A model generated the notes under the pieces. That model was given only the letters and a program-made list of their open reading frames with translations. It was not told where the DNA came from and did no database searches. Shown here piece by piece: positions 17,722-26,035 of a stretch of DNA of 64,000 bases. Each line of letters starts with the position of its first letter. Position 1 is the first letter of the stretch. The stretch spans positions 1 through 64,000 of the forward strand of contig CAWGZJ010000017.1 in the NCBI GenBank assembly GCA_963826975.1. Reading direction: 5' to 3'. The position numbers and the translations under genes are program-made. The stretch comes from Palsa-883 sp963826975. GTDB taxonomy: Bacteria; Pseudomonadota; Alphaproteobacteria; Acetobacterales; Acetobacteraceae.

Positions 17722-18952
17722 CGAGGCCGTACGCGGTGTGCAGCGCCCGCACTGCCAGTTCGGTGTATTCCGCGGCGATCAGCACGCTGACCTTGATCTC
17801 GCTGGTGGAGATCACCTGGATGTTGATCGCCTTGTCGGCCAGTGCGCGGAACATGATGTTCGCCACCCCGGCATGACTGCGCATGCCGACGCCGACGACG
17901 CTGATCTTGGCGACATTGGGATCGGTCAGCACCTCGGCATAACCGATCTGGGGCTGAATGCCATCCAGCGCGGCCCTGGCGCGCAGCAGGTCCGCCTTGC
18001 CGACGGTGAATGTCATGTCGGTGGTGCCATCGGCGGCGGTGTTCTGCACGATCATGTCGACATTCACGTTCTGCGCCGACAGCTCGCCGAAGATCGTCGC
18101 GGCGATACCGGGGCGGTCGGGCACCCGGCGCACCGTCAGCTTGGCGTCGTCGCGCGAATAGGCGATGCCGGAGACGTTCTGCTTTTCCACGATCTCGTCC
18201 TCATCCACCACCAGTGTGCCCTCGTTGGCGTCATACTCCCCTGGTGCTGTCGGGTCCTTGAAGCTCGACAGCACGCGCACGCGCACCTGCTCGTTCATCG
18301 CCAGCTCCACGCTGCGGGTCTGCAGTACTTTGGCGCCGACCGAGGCGAGTTCCAGCATTTCCTCGTAACTGATGTGATCGAGCTTGCGCGCACCGGGGAC
18401 GATGCGCGGGTCGGTGGTATAGATCCCGTCGACGTCCGTATAGATGTCGCACCGGTCGGCCTTCAGCGCGGCGGCGAGCGCCACGGCCGAGGTGTCGGAA
18501 CCGCCGCGGCCCAGCGTGGTGACGCGGTGATCCGGCGCGATGCCCTGGAAGCCGGCGACAACCGCGACCTGGCCAACCTGCATGCGCCGGATCAGTTCCC
18601 CGCCGTCGATGGCCTGGATGCGCGCCTTGCCGTGCGCGGTGTCGGTCTCGATGGGGATCTGCCAACCCTGCCAGGACCGTGCCTCCACCCCCAGGTCCTG
18701 CAGGGCAATGGCCAGCAGACCGGCGGTGACCTGCTCGCCGGTTGCCACCACAGCGTCGTATTCGCGGGCGTCGTGCAGGGGAGAGAGTTCCTGGCACCAG
18801 CCGACCAGCCGGTTGGTGACACCGGCCATGGCGGAGACCACGACGGCGACCTGCTGCCCCGCGTCGACCTCGCGCTTGACGCGGTCGGCCACGGTGCGGA
18901 TGCGAGCCAGGTCGGCGACCGAGGTGCCGCCGAATTTCATCACGATGCGCAT
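17711..18952 (-). CDS. lysC: Aspartate kinase
   Basis: About 413 residues, normal for a monofunctional aspartokinase. It phosphorylates L-aspartate in the first step to lysine, methionine and threonine. The start MRIVMKFGGTSVADL is the family N-terminus, so the ATG at 18952 is preferred over the upstream in-frame ATG at 19015. Kinase motifs: MKFGGTSVAD, TLGRGGSDTSAVALAAAL, DVDGIYTTDPRIVPGARKL. Two C-terminal ACT domains follow (KLTVRRVPDRPGIAATIFGE; KISVVGVGMRSHAGVANIMF), the usual site of lysine/threonine feedback. It is divergent from ubiG, with repeat A between them, and overlaps the next gene by 11 nt. Confidence 0.97.
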   Translation of the reverse strand: MRIVMKFGGTSVADLARIRTVADRVKREVDAGQQVAVVVSAMAGVTNRLVGWCQELSPLHDAREYDAVVATGEQVTAGLLAIALQDLGVEARSWQGWQIPIETDTAHGKARIQAIDGGELIRRMQVGQVAVVAGFQGIAPDHRVTTLGRGGSDTSAVALAAALKADRCDIYTDVDGIYTTDPRIVPGARKLDHISYEEMLELASVGAKVLQTRSVELAMNEQVRVRVLSSFKDPTAPGEYDANEGTLVVDEDEIVEKQNVSGIAYSRDDAKLTVRRVPDRPGIAATIFGELSAQNVNVDMIVQNTAADGTTDMTFTVGKADLLRARAALDGIQPQIGYAEVLTDPNVAKISVVGVGMRSHAGVANIMFRALADKAINIQVISTSEIKVSVLIAAEYTELAVRALHTAYGLDAA

Positions 18953-19054
18953 TCGGGGGTCAGTTGTCAGGGTTCGGGTGGCGGTGGTCATACTGGGGCG
19001 TGAAACGGGGGGCAACCGTGCGTTCCCTCGTCATGGCCGGAGAAAAGGCAGAGA

Positions 19055-19131
19055 CTCTCCCCCTCCCCTTGAGGGCTTGGGCCGCGAAGCGGACCAAGGT
19101 TGGGGGGAGGGGTTGGTGCCAGGGTCACACC
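19055..19131. repeat. Dispersed repeat A, partial copy
   Basis: CTCTCCCCCTCCCCTTGAGG and the following GGGCCGCGAAGCGGACCAAG match the left arm and centre of the full copies at 39466 and 47491. A weak right arm (CAATGCAAGGGGAGAGCCCC) follows at about 19174. It lies in the lysC/ubiG divergent promoter region. Confidence 0.88.
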
Positions 19132-19264
19132 AAGGGTCCATACTGCGCCGACCCTTCGCCCCGGTAGCTCCGTCAATGCAAGGGGAGAGCCCCTCCAGTC
19201 GCCCGTCGCGGCCCCGGCGCTGCGCGGTTGCTCTGGTCAAGCCGGCCGCGACGAGGAGGAATCG

Positions 19265-20017
19265 GTGCCCACCAAACTTCGCAACGATCCGGCCATCCCC
19301 GGCCCCACCCTAGCCGCTGACGAGATCGCTCGGTTCGACGCGTTGGCGGCGCGATGGTGGGAGCCGGATGGCCCGATGCGCCCGTTGCACCGGATGAACC
19401 CGGCGCGGGTCGGCTGGATCGCGGAGCGGGTTCGGAAGCGGTTTCCGGACGCGGCCGGCCTGCGGCTGCTGGACGTCGGCTGCGGCGCGGGGATCGCGGC
19501 GGAGGCGCTGGCGCGGCTGGGGTTCGACGTGCTGGGGTTGGACGCCGCGGCTGCGCCGGTCGCGGCTGCGGTCGCGCACGCCGCTGGCCAGGAGCTCGCG
19601 CTGGCCTATCGGGTCGGCGTGGCCGAAGACCTGTTGGCGGAGGGGACCACGTTCCCGGTGGTCACGGCGCTGGAGGTGGTGGAGCACGTTCCCGACCCGG
19701 CCGCATTCCTACGCGTGCTGGCCGGGCTGGTAGCGCCCGGTGGGCTGCTGGTGCTGTCGACGCTGAACCGCACGGCGGCGTCGTTCGTCGCGGCCAAGCT
19801 GGTGGCGGAATACGCACTGCGCTGGCTGCCGGTGGGCACGCATGATTGGCGCCGGTTCCTGACGCCGGCGGAGTTGGCGCGGCATGTGCGGGATGCCGGC
19901 CTGACGGTGGGCGAGACCGCCGGGCTGTCGCCGGATCCGCTACGCGCCGGCTGGCGGATCGGGCGGGATCTGCGAGTGAACTACCTGCTGGCAGCGACGA
20001 GTGAGGTGGGGGCATAA
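19265..20017 (+). CDS. ubiG: Ubiquinone biosynthesis O-methyltransferase UbiG
   Basis: About 250 residues. SAM-dependent methyltransferase for both O-methylation steps of ubiquinone synthesis. The N-terminal region (ARFDALAARWWEPDGPMRPL, HRMNPARVGWI) is typical of UbiG, followed by the SAM loop LLDVGCGAGIAAEALARLG, then TALEVVEHVPDPAAFLRVL and APGGLLVLSTLNRTAASF. The C-terminus (GLSPDPLRAGWRIGRDLRVN, YLL) also fits. The start is a GTG at 19265 with GAGGA 6 nt upstream; the open frame extends further up but without family similarity. It is divergent from lysC, a pairing common in this group. Confidence 0.95.
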   Translation: MPTKLRNDPAIPGPTLAADEIARFDALAARWWEPDGPMRPLHRMNPARVGWIAERVRKRFPDAAGLRLLDVGCGAGIAAEALARLGFDVLGLDAAAAPVAAAVAHAAGQELALAYRVGVAEDLLAEGTTFPVVTALEVVEHVPDPAAFLRVLAGLVAPGGLLVLSTLNRTAASFVAAKLVAEYALRWLPVGTHDWRRFLTPAELARHVRDAGLTVGETAGLSPDPLRAGWRIGRDLRVNYLLAATSEVGA

Positions 20018-20019
20018 AA

Positions 20020-20110
20020 CTCTCCCCCTCCCCTTGAGGGAGGGGGTTGGGGGGAGGGGTTGGTGCCAGGGTCGCACCGGAGTATCCCACGCCCCAACCC
20101 CTTCCCGCCC
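20020..20110. repeat. Dispersed repeat A, partial copy
   Basis: It begins a few bases after the ubiG stop with CTCTCCCCCTCCCCTTGAGG, then GGTTGGGGGGAGGGGTTGGT and CCAGGGTCGCACC. It lacks the GCGAAGCGGACCAAG centre seen in other copies. It may double as the ubiG terminator. Confidence 0.85.
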
Positions 20111-20129
20111 GTCCAGGTCCCGGCATCCG

Positions 20130-20617
20130 CTAACCCCAAATCACAGCCTCACCTTCCTCACGTTGTATAGGGTCTTCCCTACCAGGCGCACTTTCCCCCG
20201 CCGGCACATCCCCCACCGCCAGGCACAAACGGTGCGCCACGATCGCATCCACCGGATGAGCACCAGCGCGCTGCACCAGCAGCGTGCGCGTCGCGGCGAC
20301 AACGTCCGCCGCACGGCTTCGCACCAGCGCCGCGCGCCTCGGCTGTGACCGCCGCGGCGTGCCGCCGCGCCGCCTTGCTTTCCGCGGTGTAAAACCCGTG
20401 CGTGGCGCGCATCCGCGCCAGGCCTTCGGCGGTCCGCGGACCGGTGCAGGGCCCGCCATGCATCCGGCAGCGTCCATTGGCCATCGCCGGCGCGCGGCAC
20501 GGACCACTGCGCGGCGAACGCGTCTTCGCCCCCGCAACGCGGAGTCAGGTTCGGATCGCCGCGCGGATTGCCGTCGCGCAGCGGGCCGCTACGGCTCGCG
20601 GTGTTCCCCCTGGGCAC
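20130..20617 (-). pseudogene. HGG-motif small protein gene, frameshifted
   Basis: Three frames together spell a protein common in Alphaproteobacteria. NPRGDPNLTPRC is in one frame. AKTRSPRSGPCRAPAMANGR, then CRMHGGPCTGPRTAEGLARM and RATHGFYTAESKAARR, is in a second. LVRSRAADVVAATRTLLVQ is in a third. The motifs C-x-M-HGG-x3-GPRT-x2-G and HGFY/HGHY are the family marks. At least two indels are needed to join them, so it is broken or the assembly has errors here. Function is unknown; related genes often lie near phage or terminase genes and near proteins like the one at 20662. Confidence 0.72.
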
Positions 20618-20661
20618 GCGGCCCCTCGGGCCAAGTACTCGCGGACAGGCTCACCCGCCCG

Positions 20662-21291
20662 TCACGCCGCACGCGCCGCCATGCGTTCATCCTCGAGAGC
20701 CATGAGCTGGTCCACCAGCCGCGCTTTCTCGGCCTCGGTCGGGGGGACAAAGCCGCCGGTCACCGGACGTGGCGCCGCCGGCCGTTGTCCGGCGGCCGCG
20801 ACCTCAGGCCGCGACGCGGGCGGGGCCTGCCGCGCGGGCGCGCTCGGGGCGGCGGCCGGCCCAAGCTGCGGGCGAGCGGCTGGCATCGAGGCCGGCAGTG
20901 CCACCGACTGCATCGCGGGAAACGCCTGGCGCTGGGCCAGCTCGGACTGATCGGCCTTCTGCATCCGGGTGAGCGCAGTGGCGCTGCGCCGGTAGCGAAG
21001 CTTCAGACTGGCCGGCAGGTCGTGCTGCGCGGCGCACCGCAGATCGTCCAGGATGTGGAACTGCGCGGCGGTGATGCGGGCCGCAAGCATCGCCTCCATC
21101 ACATCGCGCGGGCGCAGCGTGGCGAACATCACGTAGGCGGTATGGCGCAGCTCGGTCTGCTCCTGCGCCGACGCGTCCGGGTGGTGCGGCAGGGTGTCCA
21201 TCGTGGCGCGGATCATGACGCCGACCGTGACGGGGTCGAGGGAAAGGGCGTCGGGAGCGGAGGCTGGCGTTTGGGTGGCGGGAGGGGTCAT
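20662..21291 (-). CDS. Hypothetical protein, helical N-terminus with Pro/Ala-rich tail
   Basis: About 209 residues. Residues 15-120 look like a compact alpha-helical domain (TVGVMIRATMDTLPHHPD, DVMEAMLAARITAAQFHILD, LPASLKLRYRRSATALTRMQ). A Pro/Ala-rich low-complexity stretch follows, and a short helical end (TEAEKARLVDQLMALEDERM). The start is set at the ATG at 21291, where composition becomes coding. Similar proteins occur beside HGG-type genes, as here. No enzyme or DNA-binding motif is evident and I assign no function. Confidence 0.7.
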   Translation of the reverse strand: MTPPATQTPASAPDALSLDPVTVGVMIRATMDTLPHHPDASAQEQTELRHTAYVMFATLRPRDVMEAMLAARITAAQFHILDDLRCAAQHDLPASLKLRYRRSATALTRMQKADQSELAQRQAFPAMQSVALPASMPAARPQLGPAAAPSAPARQAPPASRPEVAAAGQRPAAPRPVTGGFVPPTEAEKARLVDQLMALEDERMAARAA

Positions 21292-21648
21292 TTGCGTGTT
21301 CCGTGGAGGAAAATAAACCTGGAATGTACCGCGAACTTGAAGGTTTGTCAAGAAATAATACCTAGTAGCCGTGGTTGGTCTACGCGTTTGCAACGGGGCG
21401 GCTGCGCTACTTGATCTTCGCCGATGATCCGACGCACCGTAGCAAGGACTTCTCACTCGCGCCAGCCGGATCCATGACCCAAGAAATTCTCTTATTCGTT
21501 GGCCGCGGGGCTGGCCAAGACGGTGACCGGCACCCAGTAGCTCAGACCGGTGGTCTCAGGCTGGCTGCCGCATGTCCATGACGTCGGTCCGTGCTGACAT
21601 TGCACTGACGCGTTGGGCGACCTCTGAAATTCGCGCGGAGGTTAGGAA
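21292..21648. other. Intergenic, divergent promoter region
   Basis: This stretch separates the minus-strand hypothetical from the Imm11-like gene. It is AT-richer near 21310-21370 (AGGTTTGTCAAGAAATAATA), compatible with promoters. No gene or repeat is recognised. Confidence 0.4.
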
Positions 21649-22527
21649 GTGAATATATGCGCAAGCACCAAAATCGTGGGTTCCCCCAACGATCAGCACT
21701 TCTATTTGATGGTCGATCTACCCCGTTCGAAGGCGGCGGGCAGGAAATTCCTGAACAGCGTCGAAGTCTGTCGAGGCTCGGGCTCGGGGATATTGTCTCC
21801 GCCTTCGACATGGGAGCGAGGCTTCCGGCCCTATAGCGTGCTTCCTCGGTTCAGCATCAGCAAGCGCCTCGGCCGAACGCCGCCCGATGTTGAGAACTAC
21901 TTGAGTTATTGGTTCGTTTCCGCCAACGCGAAGCAATTCCTGGACGCCTTCAGCCCAGATGATTTCGTTTATCAGAAGATCGATGTCGAGGTGGACGCGG
22001 GTTGCGAGCCTGCGGACTGGTGGTTGTGTGACGTTGTCCATGTCCTGGATGCCGTCGACGAGGAGCGGTCGACGGATCTTCACCCGACCGTAAACGACGT
22101 CGGCCAGAAGCTGCACCCTGGCATACTCCATGGCAGTACGGTGTTCGACGAGAGGATCGTTGGGGACCATGAAGTGTTCCGGCTCAAGACGTCTCCCCAT
22201 ACGATTGTTTGCGCGGCACGTTTCAAGAATGCGTTCAAGAGCGCTGGACTGAAAGGCCAAAGCTTCTTACCGGCATTCGAACCCTCCTGCGACTGGATCG
22301 GCACCGTGACGCAGGTTGCCCGACATGGCACCGGACCCCTCGCTTGGCGGGGAGTGATCGCCCCCGATGGCCGTGGTGCGGGCATTCATTTTGTCCTCTC
22401 CGCCGAGGACGGTTGGAAGCACCCGCCTTTTGTTGGAGAACGAGTTTGCGTCTTTGGTCGTCGCATGAAATGGCCAGGCGGGGGGTGGTCAGCAAAGCTC
22501 GTAACGAGACTTCAATCGACGGATTAG
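21649..22527 (+). CDS. Imm11-like (DUF1629) immunity-type protein with extra C-terminal domain
   Basis: 292 residues. The region from residue 115 to 210 carries the imm11/DUF1629 pattern: ADWWLCDVVHVLDAVDEERS, a variable Gly-rich loop, DHEVFRLKTSPHTIVCAARF, then KNAFKSAGLKGQSFLP. These proteins occur in polymorphic-toxin loci as presumed immunity proteins. The last 75 residues (GTVTQVARHGTGPLAWRGVI, APDGRGAGIHFVLSAEDG) form a separate beta-rich unit with a cold-shock/OB-like look (inference). The start is a GTG with GGAGG 7 nt upstream. GC content is lower than in neighbours, suggesting transfer. No toxin gene is visible nearby; it is followed by an IS element, so a partner may have been lost. 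Confidence 0.62.
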   Translation: MNICASTKIVGSPNDQHFYLMVDLPRSKAAGRKFLNSVEVCRGSGSGILSPPSTWERGFRPYSVLPRFSISKRLGRTPPDVENYLSYWFVSANAKQFLDAFSPDDFVYQKIDVEVDAGCEPADWWLCDVVHVLDAVDEERSTDLHPTVNDVGQKLHPGILHGSTVFDERIVGDHEVFRLKTSPHTIVCAARFKNAFKSAGLKGQSFLPAFEPSCDWIGTVTQVARHGTGPLAWRGVIAPDGRGAGIHFVLSAEDGWKHPPFVGERVCVFGRRMKWPGGGWSAKLVTRLQSTD

Positions 22528-22818
22528 GTCGGAAGCCGCCGGCAAACTAGCCCAATCCCGAGGTCCAGTTTCGCCTGACGGATTCCCGACAGCCGCCATT
22601 CCGGATTCGGCCAGCATCTGCCAATCGGCAGTCTGGCCTGAATGTGCTTGGATCGGAAAGCGACATTTGGACTGCCCCACTACTTCGTCCAACGACGCAA
22701 CGGACAATGTGCCACTTAGGCGTGGTCCGATGTAGTACAGCGATTCCATGAAGCCGCTCACATCCGCGATTCGATACGATGAGCCACACAACCGGGCAGC
22801 GTCGATGGCAGAAGAATC

Positions 22819-22896
22819 TTTAGCCGCCGATGAACGCAGATGAACGCCGATAAACCGAATTTGTGGGTGACTGAATTTTGCACTGCCCCCCTGGAG
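22819..22896. repeat. Left arm of a palindromic repeat interrupted by the IS element
   Basis: TTTAGCCGCCGATGAACGC plus GTGACTGA and a run of C residues is repeated in inverted form at 24245-24310 (GGGGGGC, CAGTCAC, GCGTTCATCGGCGGCTAAA). The two arms would be adjacent without the IS. Confidence 0.8.
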
Positions 22897-22940
22897 TGAG
22901 ACACGGGAATTAGACACACTGTTTAGGAAGGAGAACGAGT

Positions 22941-23339
22941 GTGTCAAGGAAGCAGCGGCGAAGCTTTACGCGAGCCTTCAAGCTGTCAGCGCTGGCGCGA
23001 ATGGCGGCGACCGAGAACATCAGGGCTCTTGCCCGAGAGCTAGGGATCGAGCGGAAGCTGCTGTACTGCTGGCGCGACCAGCATGCGGGCGGTGGCGCCG
23101 CGGCGCTGCGCCGGGCGGGCCGACCCAGCGCGGCCGAGTTGGCCGCGGACGAGGCGGAGGTACCGGCCGCGGCATCCATGCCCGATGCGTCGCGCCAGAT
23201 TGCGGCGCTGGAGCGGAAGATCGGCCAGCAGCAACTGGACCTGGATTTTTTTCGCGCAGCCTTGCGGCATGTCAGGGAGCGACGCCGGTCGAACGGTGCG
23301 CCTGGCGCGACGGCATCTACGCGGCGACCCACGCGATGA
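22941..23339 (+). CDS. IS3-family transposase OrfA
   Basis: 132 residues. The N-terminal helix-turn-helix of IS3-type OrfA is clear (RSFTRAFKLSALARMAATEN, IRALARELGIERKLLYCWRD). The later helix (SRQIAALERKIGQQQLDLDF) is the dimerisation zipper. It binds the element's ends. The start at 22941 has a weak GGAG (AGGAAGGAGAACGAGTG) upstream and is a GTG. Its TGA overlaps the OrfB ATG as ATGA. Confidence 0.92.
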   Translation: MSRKQRRSFTRAFKLSALARMAATENIRALARELGIERKLLYCWRDQHAGGGAAALRRAGRPSAAELAADEAEVPAAASMPDASRQIAALERKIGQQQLDLDFFRAALRHVRERRRSNGAPGATASTRRPTR

Positions 23340-24232
23340 TGCAGCTGCAAGGCCCGATGGGGATCGAGCGGATGTGCCAGCTGGGCAGGGTTAGCCGTGC
23401 CGGATATTATCGGCACTGGCAAACCTCCGCGCCGCGTCAGGAAGAGACGGCGCTGCGTGACGAGATCCAGCGCCTGGCACTGGCCAATCGGCATTACGGC
23501 TACCGGCGGATCACCGTGTTGTTGAAGCGCTCTGGCTGGGCGGTGAACCACAAACGCGTCGAGCGGATCAGGCGGGAAGACAATCTGCTGTGCGTGGTGA
23601 AGCGGGCGTTCGTGCCGGCGACGACCTGTTCACGCCATCGCTTCCGCGTGTATCCGAACCTGGCTCGGCGTCTGCAGCCGATGGCGATGAACCAGTTGTG
23701 GGTTGCCGACATCACCTATGTCCGGTTGTCAGAGGAATTCGTCTACCTGGCGGTGGTGCTGGACGCCTTCAGCCGCAGAGTGATCGGCTGGAGCATGGCA
23801 TCGCATCTGCAGGCGAGCCTGGCCTTGGCGGCCTTGGATATGGCACTGCAGGCGCGCGATGTTGTTCCGGGTGAACTGGTGCATCATTCCGATCGCGGTA
23901 TCCAATACGCCTGCGGCGACTACGTCGAGCGCCTGGAAGGAGCCGGCATTCAACCCTCCATGAGCCGGGTTGGCTGCCCATGGGACAACGCGATGGCCGA
24001 GAGCTTCATGCGGACCCTGAAGAAGGAAGAGGTGGACGGGCGCGGCTATCGCGACCTTGAGGAAGCGGAGACTTCGATCGGCCAGTTCATCGAGGAGGTC
24101 TACAACCGCCAACGGCTGCATTCCGCGTTGGCCTATCTGGCGCCGGCTGTGTTCGAGGCAAACCCATCTCCGGTGCTGCGGCTGGCGCATGCGCCAGCCG
24201 CAGCACCGGAGGCAACCACGACCTGTGTCTAA
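23336..24232 (+). CDS. IS3-family transposase OrfB (DDE)
   Basis: 298 residues. An N-terminal HTH_21 region (HYGYRRITVLLKRSGWAVNH) precedes an rve integrase core with all three acidic residues in place: first Asp in WVADITYVRL, second in VHHSDRGIQYA, Glu in WDNAMAESFMRTLKKEE. It is full length, so the element could be active. It begins inside the OrfA stop codon (ATGA), suggesting coupling or re-initiation; many IS3 members instead make a fusion by -1 frameshifting. A sliding A-run is not obvious at the junction. Confidence 0.95.
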   Translation: MMQLQGPMGIERMCQLGRVSRAGYYRHWQTSAPRQEETALRDEIQRLALANRHYGYRRITVLLKRSGWAVNHKRVERIRREDNLLCVVKRAFVPATTCSRHRFRVYPNLARRLQPMAMNQLWVADITYVRLSEEFVYLAVVLDAFSRRVIGWSMASHLQASLALAALDMALQARDVVPGELVHHSDRGIQYACGDYVERLEGAGIQPSMSRVGCPWDNAMAESFMRTLKKEEVDGRGYRDLEEAETSIGQFIEEVYNRQRLHSALAYLAPAVFEANPSPVLRLAHAPAAAPEATTTCV

Positions 24233-24244
24233 TTCCGTGTCTCA

Positions 24245-24310
24245 CACGCGGGGGGCGCGCCATTTGGCACAATCAGTCACCGCGGCATCGGCGTTCATCG
24301 GCGGCTAAAA
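24245..24310. repeat. Right arm of the interrupted palindromic repeat
   Basis: Inverted counterpart of 22819-22896: GGGGGGC, then CAGTCAC and CGGCGTTCATCGGCGGCTAA. The match is imperfect in the middle, and one GATGAACGC unit is missing compared with the left arm. Confidence 0.78.
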
Positions 24311-24340
24311 TACCTTTCTTCTTGATCACGCAGCAGCAAG

Positions 24341-24529
24341 ATGGAATCCGATGAGGCTCGGCGGCAATCCCCCTGCCCACACGTCAGCCATCCCGAAGAA
24401 GCCTCAGCCGTGTCGGTTCGGCACCTGCTGTTCAAGGATGTGATGACCTACAAGGCGGAGTATCGCCACCCGCGCCGCGCCGCACTTGATGAACTGACGA
24501 GGCTCGATCAGGAGCCTGGGCTAAGCTGA
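24341..24529 (+). CDS. Possible small hypothetical protein
   Basis: 62 codons. The second half (HLLFKDVMTYKAEYRHPRRA, then ALDELTRLDQE) has coding-like helical composition and resembles short uncharacterised proteins of related bacteria; the first 20 residues are poor. The ribosome site is weak, so it may be a fragment left after IS insertion. Confidence 0.35.
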   Translation: MESDEARRQSPCPHVSHPEEASAVSVRHLLFKDVMTYKAEYRHPRRAALDELTRLDQEPGLS

Positions 24530-24643
24530 ATGCGGGGATCGCTCCGCGCCCTTGTTGACGCCAGTGTCCTCGCTGTGCCGCGGCTGCAAGCTATCCTCGC
24601 CGTTTTGAATGCGCCGAAAGTGCCCAGAGCCGGATAACGGGAA

Positions 24644-25126
24644 CTAATGCTGATCCGTGGCCGCTGCTGTAGTGAAACGTTCCTCCAACATGCCACGGTC
24701 TTCGTTCAACAGTTCGTCCAGACCAACCGGACACGCCGGAGGCCACGGTTGCGGGAACACATCGTCGAACCTTGTGTCCTTCAGCTCGTTGAGCGCCCTG
24801 GCGTAAAGCGATGCGAGATCGATCCGGTGACGCATTGACGGCGCGAAGCGCTGTACCGCGTCGGATTGAAAGCATGCAATCTCGCGGCGCCAGTGATCGG
24901 CAGCCGGGCTGTCCGGCCAGCCTTGCAGCTTCAGCAAATGCACGAGCATCAACCGCAGATAGCTGCGAACGGCGTTAAGCTCGGACAGGCCCACGTCCTC
25001 GATCTCCTCGACAACGTGCTCCCAGTCCACGTCATTCACCCTCTCCCCGCGGGCGAGGCGCCGCAGCAAATCAGCCTGGTGTTCGGACCAGGACAGGATA
25101 TCGCGCTCATACAGGTCGTTCGGCAT
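24644..25126 (-). CDS. DUF29 family protein
   Basis: 160 residues, the usual DUF29 length. Family features: an N-terminal LYERDILSWSEHQADLLRRL, the acidic VDWEHVVEEIEDVGLSELNA segment, then LRLMLVHLLKLQGWP and a C-terminal FPQPWPPACPVGLDELLNED. DUF29 proteins are small all-helical proteins of unknown function, frequent in cyanobacteria and Alphaproteobacteria and often near mobile DNA. It is divergently transcribed from the EthD-like gene, with a 170-bp gap holding a short hairpin (GGTTGCC/GGCAACC). Confidence 0.88.
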   Translation of the reverse strand: MPNDLYERDILSWSEHQADLLRRLARGERVNDVDWEHVVEEIEDVGLSELNAVRSYLRLMLVHLLKLQGWPDSPAADHWRREIACFQSDAVQRFAPSMRHRIDLASLYARALNELKDTRFDDVFPQPWPPACPVGLDELLNEDRGMLEERFTTAAATDQH

Positions 25127-25296
25127 GACCCTGGGACGCTATCCCAAATCACCGGGCATTGCCAGCAAACCGCCCCGCCAGCCCTTGCCCACCCCCCAGG
25201 ATGATGGTTGCCTGACCGCCATCCATGGCAACCAACCGCCCAGCCCACCCGCCACACGGGCATTCATGACGGAAACCGAACGGGGGACCACCCAAC

Positions 25297-25965
25297 ATGC
25301 CCAAAACCCGCGGCACCGGCCTGCTGATGGTCTGGACCGACATCGCGCCGGAACACGAGGCCGCGTTCAACCAATGGTACGATCAGGAACACATCCACCA
25401 CCTGCTGCGCATCCCGGGCGTCCTCAGCGCCGGGCGCTACGTCGCGGTGCGCGGCGGGCCGAAATACCTGGCGCTGTACGAACTGGAAGACCACCACGTG
25501 ATGAAGAGCGCGGCCTTCATCGATGAGGTGCGCTACAAGCCCTCGCCCGACCGGCAGCGAGTATCCGGCGGCACCGCAGGCCACAACTACATCCTGAATC
25601 TGTACCGCCAGATATTCCCAACCCGGACCAATCCGGCCGAAGCCACGATGGGTCCGTCACCCGTCCTGCAGGTGGGCCGCATCGACGTGCCCGCCCACTA
25701 CGACGAGGAATTCAACGACTGGTACAACACCGCCTACATCCCGCCATATCTCCAGGTCCCCGGCGTGCTGCGCGCCCGCCGCTTCACCGCAATCGAGGGC
25801 CAGCCGAAATACCTGACCCTCTACGAATTCGCCGACACCAACGTGCCCGACACGCCGGCCTGGGACAAAGCCCGCACCTCGAATCCGTGGAGCGATCGGA
25901 TTCGCCCGATCATGCGCCACGACAAGGGCTCTCCGGGCGTCTACCGGCGTATCTTTCCGGCCTGA
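25297..25965 (+). CDS. EthD-like dimeric alpha/beta-barrel protein (tandem duplication)
   Basis: 222 residues made of two similar halves. The first has MVWTDIAPEHEAAFNQWYDQ, EHIHHLLRIPGVLSAGRYVA and PKYLALYELED. The second has GRIDVPAHYDEEFNDWYNTA, YIPPYLQVPGVLRARRFTA and PKYLTLYEFAD. This is the EthD/ferredoxin-like pattern, in which WYxxxHIPxxLxxPGVL lines a pocket. The second half lacks the His of the first half's EHIHH. Members include degradation-associated and hypothetical proteins; no substrate can be named. Likely cytoplasmic; no signal peptide. Confidence 0.8.
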   Translation: MPKTRGTGLLMVWTDIAPEHEAAFNQWYDQEHIHHLLRIPGVLSAGRYVAVRGGPKYLALYELEDHHVMKSAAFIDEVRYKPSPDRQRVSGGTAGHNYILNLYRQIFPTRTNPAEATMGPSPVLQVGRIDVPAHYDEEFNDWYNTAYIPPYLQVPGVLRARRFTAIEGQPKYLTLYEFADTNVPDTPAWDKARTSNPWSDRIRPIMRHDKGSPGVYRRIFPA

Positions 25966-26035
25966 GCCAAGCCGCGCTATCGTTCGCCATCAACGCAAGG
26001 CCCGCGCCTGAACGCGGGTCGGATGGGAGGATACG

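Larger units (their letters stand above)
22897..24244 (+). mobile_element. IS3-family insertion sequence, complete
   Basis: 1,348 bp bounded by near-perfect terminal inverted repeats, TGAGACACGGGAATTAGACA at the left and TGTCTAATTCCGTGTCTCA at the right (one base indel), with TG...CA ends as in the IS3 family. It encodes OrfA (HTH, leucine-zipper region) and OrfB (DDE integrase core), both intact. No 3- or 4-bp target duplication is evident (GAG on the left, CAC on the right). It sits between the arms of an older palindromic repeat. Confidence 0.93.

Noticed and set aside
22489..22947. Minus-strand 152-codon frame between the Imm11-like gene and the IS, considered as a toxin partner
   Set aside because: It starts inside the IS end, crosses the palindrome arm and overlaps the Imm11-like gene end, with no recognisable toxin motif.
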